From: DAOPXV01 sp035352535
Lineage (GTDB): Bacteria > Muiribacteriota > UBA9980
DNA: 64,000 nt
Assembly (NCBI GenBank): GCA_964545075.1
Contig: CAZJFS010000003.1
Location: forward strand, 1-64,000
Direction: 5' to 3'
Part shown: positions 17,413 to 25,777 of the stretch, one piece after another
How the letters are laid out: each line of letters starts with the position of its first letter
How positions within the stretch are numbered: position 1 is the stretch's first letter
Notes under the pieces: generated by a model
Told to the model about the DNA's origin: nothing
The model's input: only the letters and a program-made list of their open reading frames with translations
Database searches by the model: none
Translations under genes and position numbers: made by a program

Positions 17413-18792
17413 ATGATAACGCAAAAAGACCTTCTCGTCAAGAATCTAGGCGTTCGTAATATTCAGTCGCCGCTTCCCCTGTCGAAGACTGATGACGATC
17501 TGGTTTCAAATTTCGTCGAGGACGACGAGAGGTTCCTATATGAGATATCCGCAAAAAAGATCGGCAAACAATCGGCCGATGAAAACTGCTCGAATTTGAT
17601 TACTTTCGAGGCCGCCGGTCCACGCGAAAAAATATTTTTCGATCCGCAGAAGATAAAGTGCGGCATCGTGTCATGCGGCGGGCTCTGCCCAGGCATTAAC
17701 AGCGTTATCCGCAGCATCGTCATGGAGCTTGGCTACCGTTACGGCTGCCGTTCCATTTACGGCTTCAGGTACGGTTATTTAGGTCTCGTAAAGGATTCGG
17801 GTTTCGATCCCTTGAATCTGACGTCGGAAATGGTCGAGGATATACATCTGAAAGGCGGTTCTATACTCGGCTCTTCCCGCGGACATCAGGACGTCAATAA
17901 AATGGTTGACAGGCTTATGAATTTCGGAATATCGGTCTTATTTTGCATAGGCGGCGACGGCACGCTTCGCGCCGCGCATCTTATCGCCGAGGAAATATTG
18001 AACCGCGGCCTTAACATTTCCGTCATAGGCGTTCCAAAAACGATAGATAACGATATAAACTACGTCGAGAGGACATTCGGTTTCGAGACCGCTTTTTCTA
18101 TCGCCGTAGACTCGATAAAATCGGCTCATACCGAAGCCAAGGACGCTCTTAACGGAATCGGCATCGTGCGCCTTATGGGCCGCGATTCCGGATATATAGC
18201 GGCTAACGCCGCGCTTGCGTCGCAGGATGTAAATTATGTCCTGGTCCCTGAAATACCGTTCGACCTCGAAGGTAAATACGGACTTTTCAATATCCTGAAA
18301 AAAAGGCTCGAAGACCGCCGCCATGCCGTTATCGTTATCGCGGAAGGAGCGGGCCAGAACTTTTTCGGATCGGCCGAATCACGCGGAAAAGATTCATCCG
18401 GTAATATTAAGCTCGGCGATATCGGCGTTTATTTAAAGGAGCGCATCAGCGAATATTTTAAATCCATAAATTTCAAGGTGAATTTAAAGTATATAGACCC
18501 CAGCTATATCATCCGTTCAGCCCCGCCGATACCCTCAGACGCCATATTCTGCAACCAGCTGGCCCAGAACGCCGTTCATGCGGGAATGGCCGGGAAAACC
18601 GACCTTATAGTCGGAATATGGAATAATCATTTCTCTCATGTTCCGATATCGATAGCGACGCAGATGCGCAAGATAATAGATCCTGAAAGTACCTTGTGGC
18701 TCAATGTTACAGAAGCTACCGGCCAGCCTTCCTACATCGGCAACGACCCGATCTTTCTTTCCAAGCTTCAAAACAGCAGAGCTAATATGTGA
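17413..18792 (+). CDS. pfk: 6-phosphofructokinase, probably ATP-dependent (long group II type)
   Basis: 459 residues. The substrate motifs are GGDGT (180-184), which favours ATP over pyrophosphate, and PKTIDND (208-214), with Lys where E. coli PfkA has Gly. GFETAF, MGRDSGYIAANAAL and PSYIIRSAPP complete the site. The G-plus-K combination is that of the ATP-using 'clade X' enzymes of plants and trypanosomes. An N-terminal extension of about 85 residues is also like that group. It probably catalyses the committed step of glycolysis. Phosphoryl-donor choice cannot be proved from sequence. It lies in an operon with hutI. Confidence 0.92.
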   Translation: MITQKDLLVKNLGVRNIQSPLPLSKTDDDLVSNFVEDDERFLYEISAKKIGKQSADENCSNLITFEAAGPREKIFFDPQKIKCGIVSCGGLCPGINSVIRSIVMELGYRYGCRSIYGFRYGYLGLVKDSGFDPLNLTSEMVEDIHLKGGSILGSSRGHQDVNKMVDRLMNFGISVLFCIGGDGTLRAAHLIAEEILNRGLNISVIGVPKTIDNDINYVERTFGFETAFSIAVDSIKSAHTEAKDALNGIGIVRLMGRDSGYIAANAALASQDVNYVLVPEIPFDLEGKYGLFNILKKRLEDRRHAVIVIAEGAGQNFFGSAESRGKDSSGNIKLGDIGVYLKERISEYFKSINFKVNLKYIDPSYIIRSAPPIPSDAIFCNQLAQNAVHAGMAGKTDLIVGIWNNHFSHVPISIATQMRKIIDPESTLWLNVTEATGQPSYIGNDPIFLSKLQNSRANM

Positions 18793-18830
18793 CGATCAGC
18801 TAACTATTAATTGCTATAAACTAATTTTAC

Positions 18831-18859
18831 TTGATAATTGCTAAAATTTATGATAAAAT
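18831..18859 (+). promoter_or_regulatory. Promoter for yebC-ruvC
   Basis: TTGATA (18831-18836), a 17-bp spacer and TAAAAT (18854-18859), about 65 bases before the yebC ATG; GGGGAGGAAAC is the ribosome site. Confidence 0.58.
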
Positions 18860-18924
18860 ATAACAAATTTTTATCTTGAGCGAAATATTAAAACTCTAAC
18901 TACATAAGGGGAGGAAACACATAA

Positions 18925-19674
18925 ATGTCAGGACACAACAGATGGGCAAAAGTTAAACACGTAAAAGCCAAAACAGACGCTATTAAAGGAAAAGTTTTCA
19001 CGAAGGTCATCAAGGACCTCGTAATGGCCGCTAAGAACGGCGGCGGAGACCCGGGCCTTAACGCTTCGCTGAGAACTGCCATGCAGAAAGCTAAAGAAGT
19101 AAATATGCCTCAGAGTACGGTTAAGAACGCGATAATGCGTGGAACCGGCGAACTCCCGGGCGTCAATTATGACGAACTCACTTACGAAGCATACGGTCCT
19201 GGCGGAACGGCAATAATCATCGACGTTCTTACCGATAACAAGAACAAGGCCGTCGCCGAAGTGCGTTACATCATCGATAGAAACGGCGGAAAAATGGCCG
19301 AAGCCGGCGCCGTTAGCTACATGTTCAAGAAAAAAGCCGTCGTTATCGTCAGCGCGGAAAAGGTTACCGAAGATAAACTCATGGAAATAGTATTGGACGC
19401 AGGCGCGGACGATGTCAAGCAGGACGAGGATATATTCGAGGTAACAGGCGAACCTAACACTCTTGAACCTATAAGAACGGCGATCGAAAAAGCCGGCCTT
19501 GAAGTTCAGAGCGCGGAGGTCAGCAAGGTTTCGGATACGAGCGTAATGGTTGCCGGCGACGACGCCAGAAAAATGCTCAAGCTTATAGATGCGCTTGAAG
19601 AATACGATGACGTTCAGAACGTATATTCAAATTACGATATGGACGAGAAAACTATGCAGGAGGCCATGGCTTGA
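18925..19674 (+). CDS. yebC: YebC/PmpR family protein
   Basis: 249 residues, full length. It begins MSGHNRWAKVKHVKAKTDA-KGK, the invariant YebC opening, and continues with the three-domain TACO1/YebC pattern (YEAYGPGGTAIIIDVLTDNKNK; EAGAVSYMFKKK; DAGADDV). YebC proteins were long called transcription regulators and are now linked to easing ribosome stalling at proline stretches. Next to ruvC, as in many bacteria. A strong GGGGAGGAA ribosome site is present. The last codons overlap ruvC by four bases (TTGA). Confidence 0.96.
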   Translation: MSGHNRWAKVKHVKAKTDAIKGKVFTKVIKDLVMAAKNGGGDPGLNASLRTAMQKAKEVNMPQSTVKNAIMRGTGELPGVNYDELTYEAYGPGGTAIIIDVLTDNKNKAVAEVRYIIDRNGGKMAEAGAVSYMFKKKAVVIVSAEKVTEDKLMEIVLDAGADDVKQDEDIFEVTGEPNTLEPIRTAIEKAGLEVQSAEVSKVSDTSVMVAGDDARKMLKLIDALEEYDDVQNVYSNYDMDEKTMQEAMA

Positions 19675-20192
19675 TAGTCATGGGAATTGATCCCGGAACC
19701 CACCGATGCGGATTTTCCGTCGTGGAAAGCTCGGGATCAAAGCTCCGGTTGATAACGGCCGGTATTTTCGATACCCGGGAAAAGGATAAAACCGTTCTCG
19801 CGGTCGAAAGGCTTAAAAGAATTAAAGAAGGCGTTGTCGGGCTTATAGCTAGCTTTAAGCCCGAGTCGCTTTCAATAGAAAGGCTCTTCATAAACCGCAA
19901 TGTCAATACGGCGGTTTCGGTCGGCGAGTCGCGTGGCGTTGTAATGCTTTCGGCTTACGAATGTGGCCTTAACATATTTGAATATACGCCGCAACAGATA
20001 AAAAGCGCCATAACCGGGAACGGCGCCGCTCCGAAAGAGCAGGTGCAGCAGATGGTAAAGGTTCTCATGGGACTCGAAAAACCCCCGAAGCCAGACGACG
20101 TAGCAGATGCCATAGCATGCGCGATATGTCATATACAGACCGCTCCATTCCTTAAAATTACAAGTTTAGCAGTTAAAGCGATCAGTCATTAA
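19671..20192 (+). CDS. ruvC: Holliday junction resolvase RuvC
   Basis: 173 residues, standard length. RNase H fold with catalytic acids Asp7 (GIDPG), Glu in LSIERLF, and the C-terminal KPDDVADAIACAICH acid pair. RuvC cleaves Holliday junctions bound by RuvAB. The TTG start at 19671 overlaps the yebC stop; the ATG at 19680 is an alternative that removes three residues. It is followed by a 136-base gap holding a perfect palindrome and a possible ruvA promoter. Confidence 0.96.
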   Translation: MIVMGIDPGTHRCGFSVVESSGSKLRLITAGIFDTREKDKTVLAVERLKRIKEGVVGLIASFKPESLSIERLFINRNVNTAVSVGESRGVVMLSAYECGLNIFEYTPQQIKSAITGNGAAPKEQVQQMVKVLMGLEKPPKPDDVADAIACAICHIQTAPFLKITSLAVKAISH

Positions 20193-20257
20193 ACTATTAT
20201 AGAGCGGCCGGTTGTTTTTCACTGCTTCGCGCCCGAAAAAAGAAAATGCAGGTTTCG

Positions 20258-20289
20258 ATGAAAAGACAAGTTATTCTTTGTCTTTTCAT
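20258..20289. promoter_or_regulatory. Perfect 12-bp inverted repeat upstream of ruvA
   Basis: ATGAAAAGACAA (20258-20269) and TTGTCTTTTCAT (20278-20289) are exact mirror arms around an 8-nt spacer. The right arm begins with TTGTCT, which can serve as a -35 box for TAAAAT at 20300-20305 (16-bp spacing). There is no T-run after it, so it looks more like a repressor site or leader hairpin than a terminator. Confidence 0.5.
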
Positions 20290-20327
20290 TGTGTTATTAT
20301 AAAATAATATATTCAGCGGTGCACATT

Positions 20328-20942
20328 ATGATTTACTCAATAAAAGGCAAACTACTGGAAAAGCAGAAGGAAGCAATCATCGTGGAGGCTTCCGGCATAG
20401 CTTACGAAATAATATTCCTCTCATCATCTTATTCCAAACTTCCGGAGATAGACGGAGAAGTCAACGTATATACTAATTTCATAGTCCGTGAGGACGCGTT
20501 TTTTCTTTTCGGCTTTCTTTCGCGCGAAGAAAAAAATTTTTTCAATACACTCACTTCCGTTCCTGCGGTCGGCCCTAAAACGGCTTACAACATAATGAAT
20601 ACCGTTCCTATCCCGCGTCTTATCGAGGCGATATTGCGTGAAGACGAAAAATGTCTTACTCAGGTCTCGGGAATCGGCAGTAAGACCGCAAAAAGGATCA
20701 TACTCGAATTGAAAGATAAAATGTCGAAGCTTCACTCCGCTTCAAAAGACGCGTCCTATGAATCTTTGGCCTCATCTTCCGGGGCGGCGCCTTCGCCATT
20801 CGCGGAAGCCAGGCTCGCGCTTGGTTCCCTCGGCTTCGGTTACGCCGAGATCGACAAAATGCTGGACGGAATTTTAAAAGGCAGAGACGCGGGCCCTATT
20901 ACTACGGAAGAAATAATAAAACAGGCGTTAAAAAAAAGATAA
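20328..20942 (+). CDS. ruvA: Holliday junction helicase subunit RuvA
   Basis: 204 residues from the ATG at 20328 (MIYSIKGKLLEK, the normal RuvA opening); a start 13 codons upstream is possible but would precede the family's usual N-terminus. An OB-fold domain (1-65) is followed by two helix-hairpin-helix motifs (TSVPAVGPKTAYNIM and VSGIGSKTAKRIILELKDKM). The flexible linker is Ser/Ala-rich, and the C-terminal domain III (ARLALGSLGFGYAEIDKML) contacts RuvB. RuvA tetramers grip Holliday junctions and load RuvB. ruvB follows closely. Confidence 0.95.
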   Translation: MIYSIKGKLLEKQKEAIIVEASGIAYEIIFLSSSYSKLPEIDGEVNVYTNFIVREDAFFLFGFLSREEKNFFNTLTSVPAVGPKTAYNIMNTVPIPRLIEAILREDEKCLTQVSGIGSKTAKRIILELKDKMSKLHSASKDASYESLASSSGAAPSPFAEARLALGSLGFGYAEIDKMLDGILKGRDAGPITTEEIIKQALKKR

Positions 20943-20954
20943 GCGGTGAATCCG

Positions 20955-22010
20955 ATGGCTATAAGCTCAGACGAAAATTTTGAACACATCTTAAACCCTG
21001 AATTTCAGGCCAATGATAAACATACCGACATAAGGCCGCGAACGCTCGATAAGTTCATCGGGCAAAAAAAGATCAAGGAGAAATTAAAGATATATATGCA
21101 GGCCGCTAAAAAACGCGGTGACGTGCTTGATCATGTCCTTTTGTGCGGCCCTCCGGGTGTCGGAAAGACGACGCTCGCCAATATTATCGCATCTGAAATG
21201 GAAGTTTCCATTACTACGACTTCGGGCCCGATACTAGAACGCCAGGGTGATCTGGCTGCTATACTTACTAATATAGGTCAGGGATCGGTGCTTTTCGTGG
21301 ACGAAATACACCGTATCAACCATACGGTCGAAGAGATACTCTATCCCGCGCTTGAAGATTTCAAACTCGACATAATTTTAGGAAAGGGGCCTTCAGCGAA
21401 AACTATAAGGCTTGATCTTCCGCCGTTCACGCTTATCGGAGCTACGACCCGCCAGGGTATGATCAGCGCACCGCTGCGCGACAGATTCGGCGTGGTTCTT
21501 TTCATTGATTACTATGAACCAGAGGACCTCGTCGATATAATAAAGAACGCCGCCGAGCTGCTTAAAGTGAAGATCACAGACGATGGTGCTTTTGAAATAG
21601 CCAGGCGTTCGCGCGGAACGCCGCGAATAGCTACAAGGATATTGAAAAGGGTCCGGGATTTTGCCGAGGTCAGGCATAACGGCGTTATAGATTCGGCGAT
21701 AGCCGATCAATCGCTTTCCATGCTTGAAATTGACAAGCTCGGTCTTGACGCCATCGACAACAGGATATTGACGACGATAATCGAAAAATATGACGGAGGA
21801 CCTGTTTCAGGAGACACTATCGCCGTTTCGGTTGGCGAGGATTCGGACACCATATATGACGTTTATGAACCGTACCTTATAAAATTAGGGTTTATACAGC
21901 GAACTCCTCGCGGCAGGGTGGCGACGCGGCTCGCATACGAGCATCTGAAAATACCGTACAATAAAAAACGTGATTTCAACGGAGGCGCTTCGCAAAGCGA
22001 GCTGTTCTAG
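20955..22010 (+). CDS. ruvB: Holliday junction branch-migration ATPase RuvB
   Basis: About 351 residues from the ATG at 20955; a GTG at 20946 is also in frame. It starts with the RuvB N-terminal IRPRTLDKFIGQKKIKEKL pattern, then Walker A GPPGVGKTTLA, Walker B LFVDEIHR, sensor IGATTRQGMISAPLRDRFG and the winged-helix C-terminus ending IQRTPRGRVAT. RuvB hexamers pump DNA through RuvA-bound junctions. ruvA ends about a dozen bases upstream, with GGTG as a weak ribosome site. Confidence 0.97.
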   Translation: MAISSDENFEHILNPEFQANDKHTDIRPRTLDKFIGQKKIKEKLKIYMQAAKKRGDVLDHVLLCGPPGVGKTTLANIIASEMEVSITTTSGPILERQGDLAAILTNIGQGSVLFVDEIHRINHTVEEILYPALEDFKLDIILGKGPSAKTIRLDLPPFTLIGATTRQGMISAPLRDRFGVVLFIDYYEPEDLVDIIKNAAELLKVKITDDGAFEIARRSRGTPRIATRILKRVRDFAEVRHNGVIDSAIADQSLSMLEIDKLGLDAIDNRILTTIIEKYDGGPVSGDTIAVSVGEDSDTIYDVYEPYLIKLGFIQRTPRGRVATRLAYEHLKIPYNKKRDFNGGASQSELF

Positions 22011-22094
22011 AGAAAGTTCTTTGAAATATTAAAATTTATCAGGCTTTATTATTAATATTATTATTAATTTTTAATAAAAGCCGATATGTGAAAT

Positions 22095-23354
22095 ATGAAA
22101 AAATATTTTTCATATTCATTATTTATAATGTTAGTTTTTACATGTCTTTTAGTCTTCGCCGGCGATGCTTGGGCTAAGTCCATACCGAGCCTTAAGGTCG
22201 GGATTGTAAAGGCGTCGTCGTCGATAACCCTTAGCAACGTTGATTATTCAAGTTCGAAGGAATATTCGAACGTTCTGAAAAAAAACAGGATAGCTCAGAA
22301 TTTCACTCTCAAACTGGAGACTTATAAGGATTCGCGCGGCAAACAAGCGTTAAAAGTTGGAGGCATCGCGACGGGGGCTTCAAAATTCAAGATTTACCCT
22401 AAAAAAAACTCTTTCGTGAAGATAAATGGAGCGCCTTATCGCGGCGATTTTGACATAATAATAATAAGAGGCTCGATATATGTAATAAACAACGTGACTA
22501 TGGAGGATTATCTCAAAGGCCTTCTTTCATGTGAAATGGAGCCGGAATCGGATATCGAAGCTTTAAAGGCGCAGGCCGTAGTGGCCAGAACTTACGCCTT
22601 GACGACTTCCGGGAAGCACAAATCGCTAGGTTATGATGTGTGTAACAGCACTTGCTGTCAGGTTTATAAGGGTGTCGCTCATGAAACTGAAAAGACGAAC
22701 AGGGCTGTCGAACAAACCGAAGGCGCGGTCATAGAATATAAGGGAAAATTGATAAACTCCTATTATTGTTCCGCTTGCGGCGGGCAGACAGAATCGGTTG
22801 AAGAAGCATGGCCCGGAGCGTCTTCGAAGAAATATCTGAAAGTGATTAAATGCGATTATTGCTCGGCGGATGGAAGGGTCGCCTGGACATACCGTATCAG
22901 TAAAAAGGAATTCGTCAGCAAGATGCGTCAGGCCGGCTTTAACCTGACAGGCGTGATATCTTCAAAATCTGAAGATAGAACCGGTTCCGGAAGATTTTAC
23001 ACGGTTGAGATCGAGGATCCGTCGGGTCCGGTCTTCTGCTCGGTGGAAGTGATCAGAAAAGCATTCGGAAATTCTAACATAAAATCAAATTATTTTAATG
23101 TAGCCGTAGAGGGCGGCAGATCAAAGTTCAGGCCCTCGAGCGTAAGAAAGATAGATGACATAATAAAGGAAAAGTCATCCTATAATCGGGCTAATCTTGA
23201 AAATTCATATGTAACTTTCAGCGGAAGCGGCCATGGCCACGGAGTGGGAATGTGCCAGCACGGAGCGAAAAAAATGGCGGCCGAAGGCAAAAATTACAAG
23301 GATATATTAAAATATTATTTTACAAGGGAAATTAATGTTAAAAGAATATATTAA
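22095..23354 (+). CDS. SpoIID/LytB domain protein (peptidoglycan lytic transglycosylase-like)
   Basis: 419 residues. Signal peptide about 1-27 (LVFAGDAWA). The N-terminal beta part resembles other SpoIID-type proteins. The SpoIID core (about 130-420) has NNVTMEDYLKGLLSCEM, LKAQAVVARTYAL, STCCQVYKGV, YYCSACGGQTESVEEAW and the C-terminal GSGHGHGVGMCQHGAKKMA. SpoIID cleaves denuded glycan strands; outside spore formers such proteins act in wall remodelling. No other sporulation gene is near. It lies between ruvB and the pilus genes, after an AT-rich imperfect hairpin (22042-22082). Confidence 0.9.
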   Translation: MKKYFSYSLFIMLVFTCLLVFAGDAWAKSIPSLKVGIVKASSSITLSNVDYSSSKEYSNVLKKNRIAQNFTLKLETYKDSRGKQALKVGGIATGASKFKIYPKKNSFVKINGAPYRGDFDIIIIRGSIYVINNVTMEDYLKGLLSCEMEPESDIEALKAQAVVARTYALTTSGKHKSLGYDVCNSTCCQVYKGVAHETEKTNRAVEQTEGAVIEYKGKLINSYYCSACGGQTESVEEAWPGASSKKYLKVIKCDYCSADGRVAWTYRISKKEFVSKMRQAGFNLTGVISSKSEDRTGSGRFYTVEIEDPSGPVFCSVEVIRKAFGNSNIKSNYFNVAVEGGRSKFRPSSVRKIDDIIKEKSSYNRANLENSYVTFSGSGHGHGVGMCQHGAKKMAAEGKNYKDILKYYFTREINVKRIY

Positions 23355-23392
23355 TAAACTAATTAATAAAAAATCAAAGTAGGTGAAGAGCG

Positions 23393-24454
23393 ATGTTTAG
23401 TTTTGGTTCATCAAAATCAGCGATTGGCCTCGATATCGGAACATATTCGATAAAGATGGTACAGCTAAAGAAAGGGGCGGGTGACCCCCAGATTTTAAGT
23501 TTCGGCATTGCTCAGCTTCCGCAGGGTTCCGCCGCGTCCGATGGACAGATAGTGGATACCAACGCGGTCTCTGAGGTAATAAAGGATCTTTTCAAATCCT
23601 CGAAGATCAAGCCCAACAATGTCGTTACGTGTCTTTCAAATCAGAATATCATTTCGCGTTTCATAAAGGTTCCGATGATGGCCGATAACGAACTTGAAGA
23701 AGCCGTCAAGTATGAGGCGGAACAATACGTGCCTTACGCGCTCGATGAAATGAACCTGAGTTTTTATAAACTTTCTCAGGTCGAGGAAGACGGTATTGCT
23801 CAGCATTTCATACTTTTAGTGTGCGCGCAGAAGGAGCTTCTGAAGAACTTTCTGGGTTCGCTCAAAAATGCCAGCATTACGCCACAAGTTGTCGACGTCG
23901 ACAACATAGCCATAATAAACGCGCTTGAAAAATCGATAAGGCCCGAGGAAGTTACGGCGATAATCGATATAGGCGCGAGTTCAACGAATATTAACATAAT
24001 AAAGGAAGGCGTTCTCAAATTCACGCGTAATATTTTGATCGCTGGAAATAACATAACTAACGCCATCATGAATGTTTTGAAACTGGACTTTGCGCAGGCT
24101 GAGAATATAAAAACGGAAGAGGTCGTTGTATCGACCGATGAGGGTGGCGAAAACAATGACGTTTCAGAGGTCGTAAGAAGTATAATTGAGGAACTTGCCT
24201 CGGAAATCAGACGCTCCTTTGATTATTACAAGGCACAGCATCGCGAACAAACCATCAATAGGATACTGCTTTCGGGCGGTACGGCGAAACTTAAAAACCT
24301 CGATGTTTTCCTTGCCAACGAGCTTGGCATAGAGGTTGAAAAAGCCAATCCAATGAATGGTATAGCGGCTAATGTCGCTAACGCTGACCAGCTGAACGAT
24401 CATCTGCTCGAACTTACTGCGGCGATAGGTCTCGCCCTACGCGAGGTGATATAA
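23393..24454 (+). CDS. pilM: Type IV pilus assembly protein PilM
   Basis: 353 residues, actin/FtsA-like ATPase fold. It opens GLDIGTYSIKMVQLK (phosphate-1 motif). The middle contains EEAVKYEAEQYVPYALDEM, a PilM hallmark, and phosphate-2 (AIIDIGASSTNINI) and adenosine-type (ILLSGGTAKLKNLDVFLANEL) motifs follow. PilM forms the cytoplasmic ring bound by the N-terminal tail of PilN. An AGGTGA ribosome site lies upstream, and pilN starts three bases after the stop. Confidence 0.95.
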   Translation: MFSFGSSKSAIGLDIGTYSIKMVQLKKGAGDPQILSFGIAQLPQGSAASDGQIVDTNAVSEVIKDLFKSSKIKPNNVVTCLSNQNIISRFIKVPMMADNELEEAVKYEAEQYVPYALDEMNLSFYKLSQVEEDGIAQHFILLVCAQKELLKNFLGSLKNASITPQVVDVDNIAIINALEKSIRPEEVTAIIDIGASSTNINIIKEGVLKFTRNILIAGNNITNAIMNVLKLDFAQAENIKTEEVVVSTDEGGENNDVSEVVRSIIEELASEIRRSFDYYKAQHREQTINRILLSGGTAKLKNLDVFLANELGIEVEKANPMNGIAANVANADQLNDHLLELTAAIGLALREVI

Positions 24455-24457
24455 TTT

Positions 24458-25213
24458 ATGATCAAAATAAATCTACTCCCGCAAAAAAAGCGAATGCAGC
24501 TGCCAAAGGTTCCTATCGGGACTATACTTGGCGTTATAATACTGGCGGCTCTTGGATATTATTTATGGGTCATTCAGGAAGAAAATTTCCAGACGCATCT
24601 TCAGGAACTTCAGGAAAAGATAAAACAGCTTGAAAACAAGAAAAAACAGGTCCTCGCCGATAAGCAGGAAAAGTTATCCGCTATTGATCAGCAGATTAAC
24701 CTTTACCGCCAGCAGGTCAACCTCATAAAAAGACTCATCGGTTCCGACATGGTGCCGTGGAGCAGCGTGTTCGAGGATCTTACGGTTCTCGTTCCGAAGG
24801 ACACGGTGTGGCTTAAGAGCTTCCAGTGCGAAGGCGACAGCAAGATCCTGATGCAGGGCGTCGCAAGAAGCGATCCGAACGTCGATCAGAAAAAACAGGA
24901 AGGCCAGAAGATAATGACTTCCATAGCCAAATTCATCGAAAATATGACCGATTGCTTCTACATATCCAATGTTTATCTTTCAACTTCGCAGAAAACCCAG
25001 ATGCATGGTCAGGACGTATATCAGTTCTCGCTTTCCGCAAAGATCGACAGGACCAAGAAGAGCGGCGGCGGAAGTGACAGCGGTTCCGATGCCGGAACAA
25101 CGTCGACGGGCGGAGGCGCAGCCGCTCCCTCAGGCGGAGGTACAGCCGCTCCCTCGGGCGGAGGCACAGCCGCGCCGGCAGACGGTAATGCAACCGGAGG
25201 TGGAAACAAATGA
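24458..25213 (+). CDS. pilN: Type IV pilus assembly protein PilN
   Basis: 251 residues. The first residues, MIKINLLP, form the PilM-binding INLLP motif. A membrane helix (about 22-40) and a coiled coil (EELQEKIKQLENKKKQ) follow, then the periplasmic ferredoxin-like domain (about 95-200). The C-terminus has an unusual low-complexity tail of about 45 residues with repeated TAAPSGGG-type units. PilN pairs with PilO to align the inner-membrane platform. The stop overlaps the pilO start (ATGA). Confidence 0.92.
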   Translation: MIKINLLPQKKRMQLPKVPIGTILGVIILAALGYYLWVIQEENFQTHLQELQEKIKQLENKKKQVLADKQEKLSAIDQQINLYRQQVNLIKRLIGSDMVPWSSVFEDLTVLVPKDTVWLKSFQCEGDSKILMQGVARSDPNVDQKKQEGQKIMTSIAKFIENMTDCFYISNVYLSTSQKTQMHGQDVYQFSLSAKIDRTKKSGGGSDSGSDAGTTSTGGGAAAPSGGGTAAPSGGGTAAPADGNATGGGNK

Positions 25214-25776
25214 ACAACACAAAAGTAATGATATTCGTTCTTTTCGTTATAATAGCCGCTTCCATGATCGGTGTTTGGTATTTCGTGAATTACAAAGAAT
25301 ATGAAATGCAGGTCGAGGACAAAAACGCTACGATAGAAAGCCTTCAAAAAGCGATAGATAACGTCGGTCGCGTTGAAGAGGACCTTAAAAGGAAAAATGC
25401 CGAACTTGCTGAGATCAAGGAAGAATTTGAAAAACTGAAGAAAAAGATACAGATAAAGGTTGACGTTCCAAAAATGCTTAAAGAAACCGAGCAGGCAGCC
25501 CTTGACACCAAGGTGAAGTTCAACGAGATCAAGATCGAAAACCTGGTGCCTTATGAAGGATATTCGGAAATTCCGATCGAGCTTCAAATAGTTGGAACTT
25601 ATCATGACCTCGGGAAGTACCTTAGAAAACTTGAACATATGAAGCTTTTTAACGTTAACGCGGGAACATTGCAGCTTCAGCCGTTTATAGGCCGTGAGGG
25701 TTCGAACAAGGTTGAAATAAATATGTCGCTTAATGTTAAGTCGTTCGTTCTCAATGACGCCGGAGGTGGTCTGTAA
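25210..25776 (+). CDS. pilO: Type IV pilus assembly protein PilO
   Basis: 188 residues. N-terminal membrane helix (5-27, MIFVLFVIIAASMIGVWYFV), a coiled coil (about 35-80, VEEDLKRKNAELAEIKEEF) and a ferredoxin-like domain with the PilO pattern YSEIPIELQIVGTYHDLGKYLRKLE. It forms a heterodimer with PilN. The start overlaps the pilN stop. pilP begins one base after the stop codon. Confidence 0.93.
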   Translation: MNNTKVMIFVLFVIIAASMIGVWYFVNYKEYEMQVEDKNATIESLQKAIDNVGRVEEDLKRKNAELAEIKEEFEKLKKKIQIKVDVPKMLKETEQAALDTKVKFNEIKIENLVPYEGYSEIPIELQIVGTYHDLGKYLRKLEHMKLFNVNAGTLQLQPFIGREGSNKVEINMSLNVKSFVLNDAGGGL

Positions 25777-25777
25777 A

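Noticed and set aside
20289..20327. An upstream in-frame start for RuvA
   Set aside because: RuvA begins with M-I-x-x-I-x-G; the extra 13 residues do not fit and have no ribosome site.
22042..22082. Terminator between ruvB and the SpoIID-like gene
   Set aside because: GGCTTT and AAAGCC pair across an AT-rich loop, but the stem is imperfect and there is no T-run; too weak to call.
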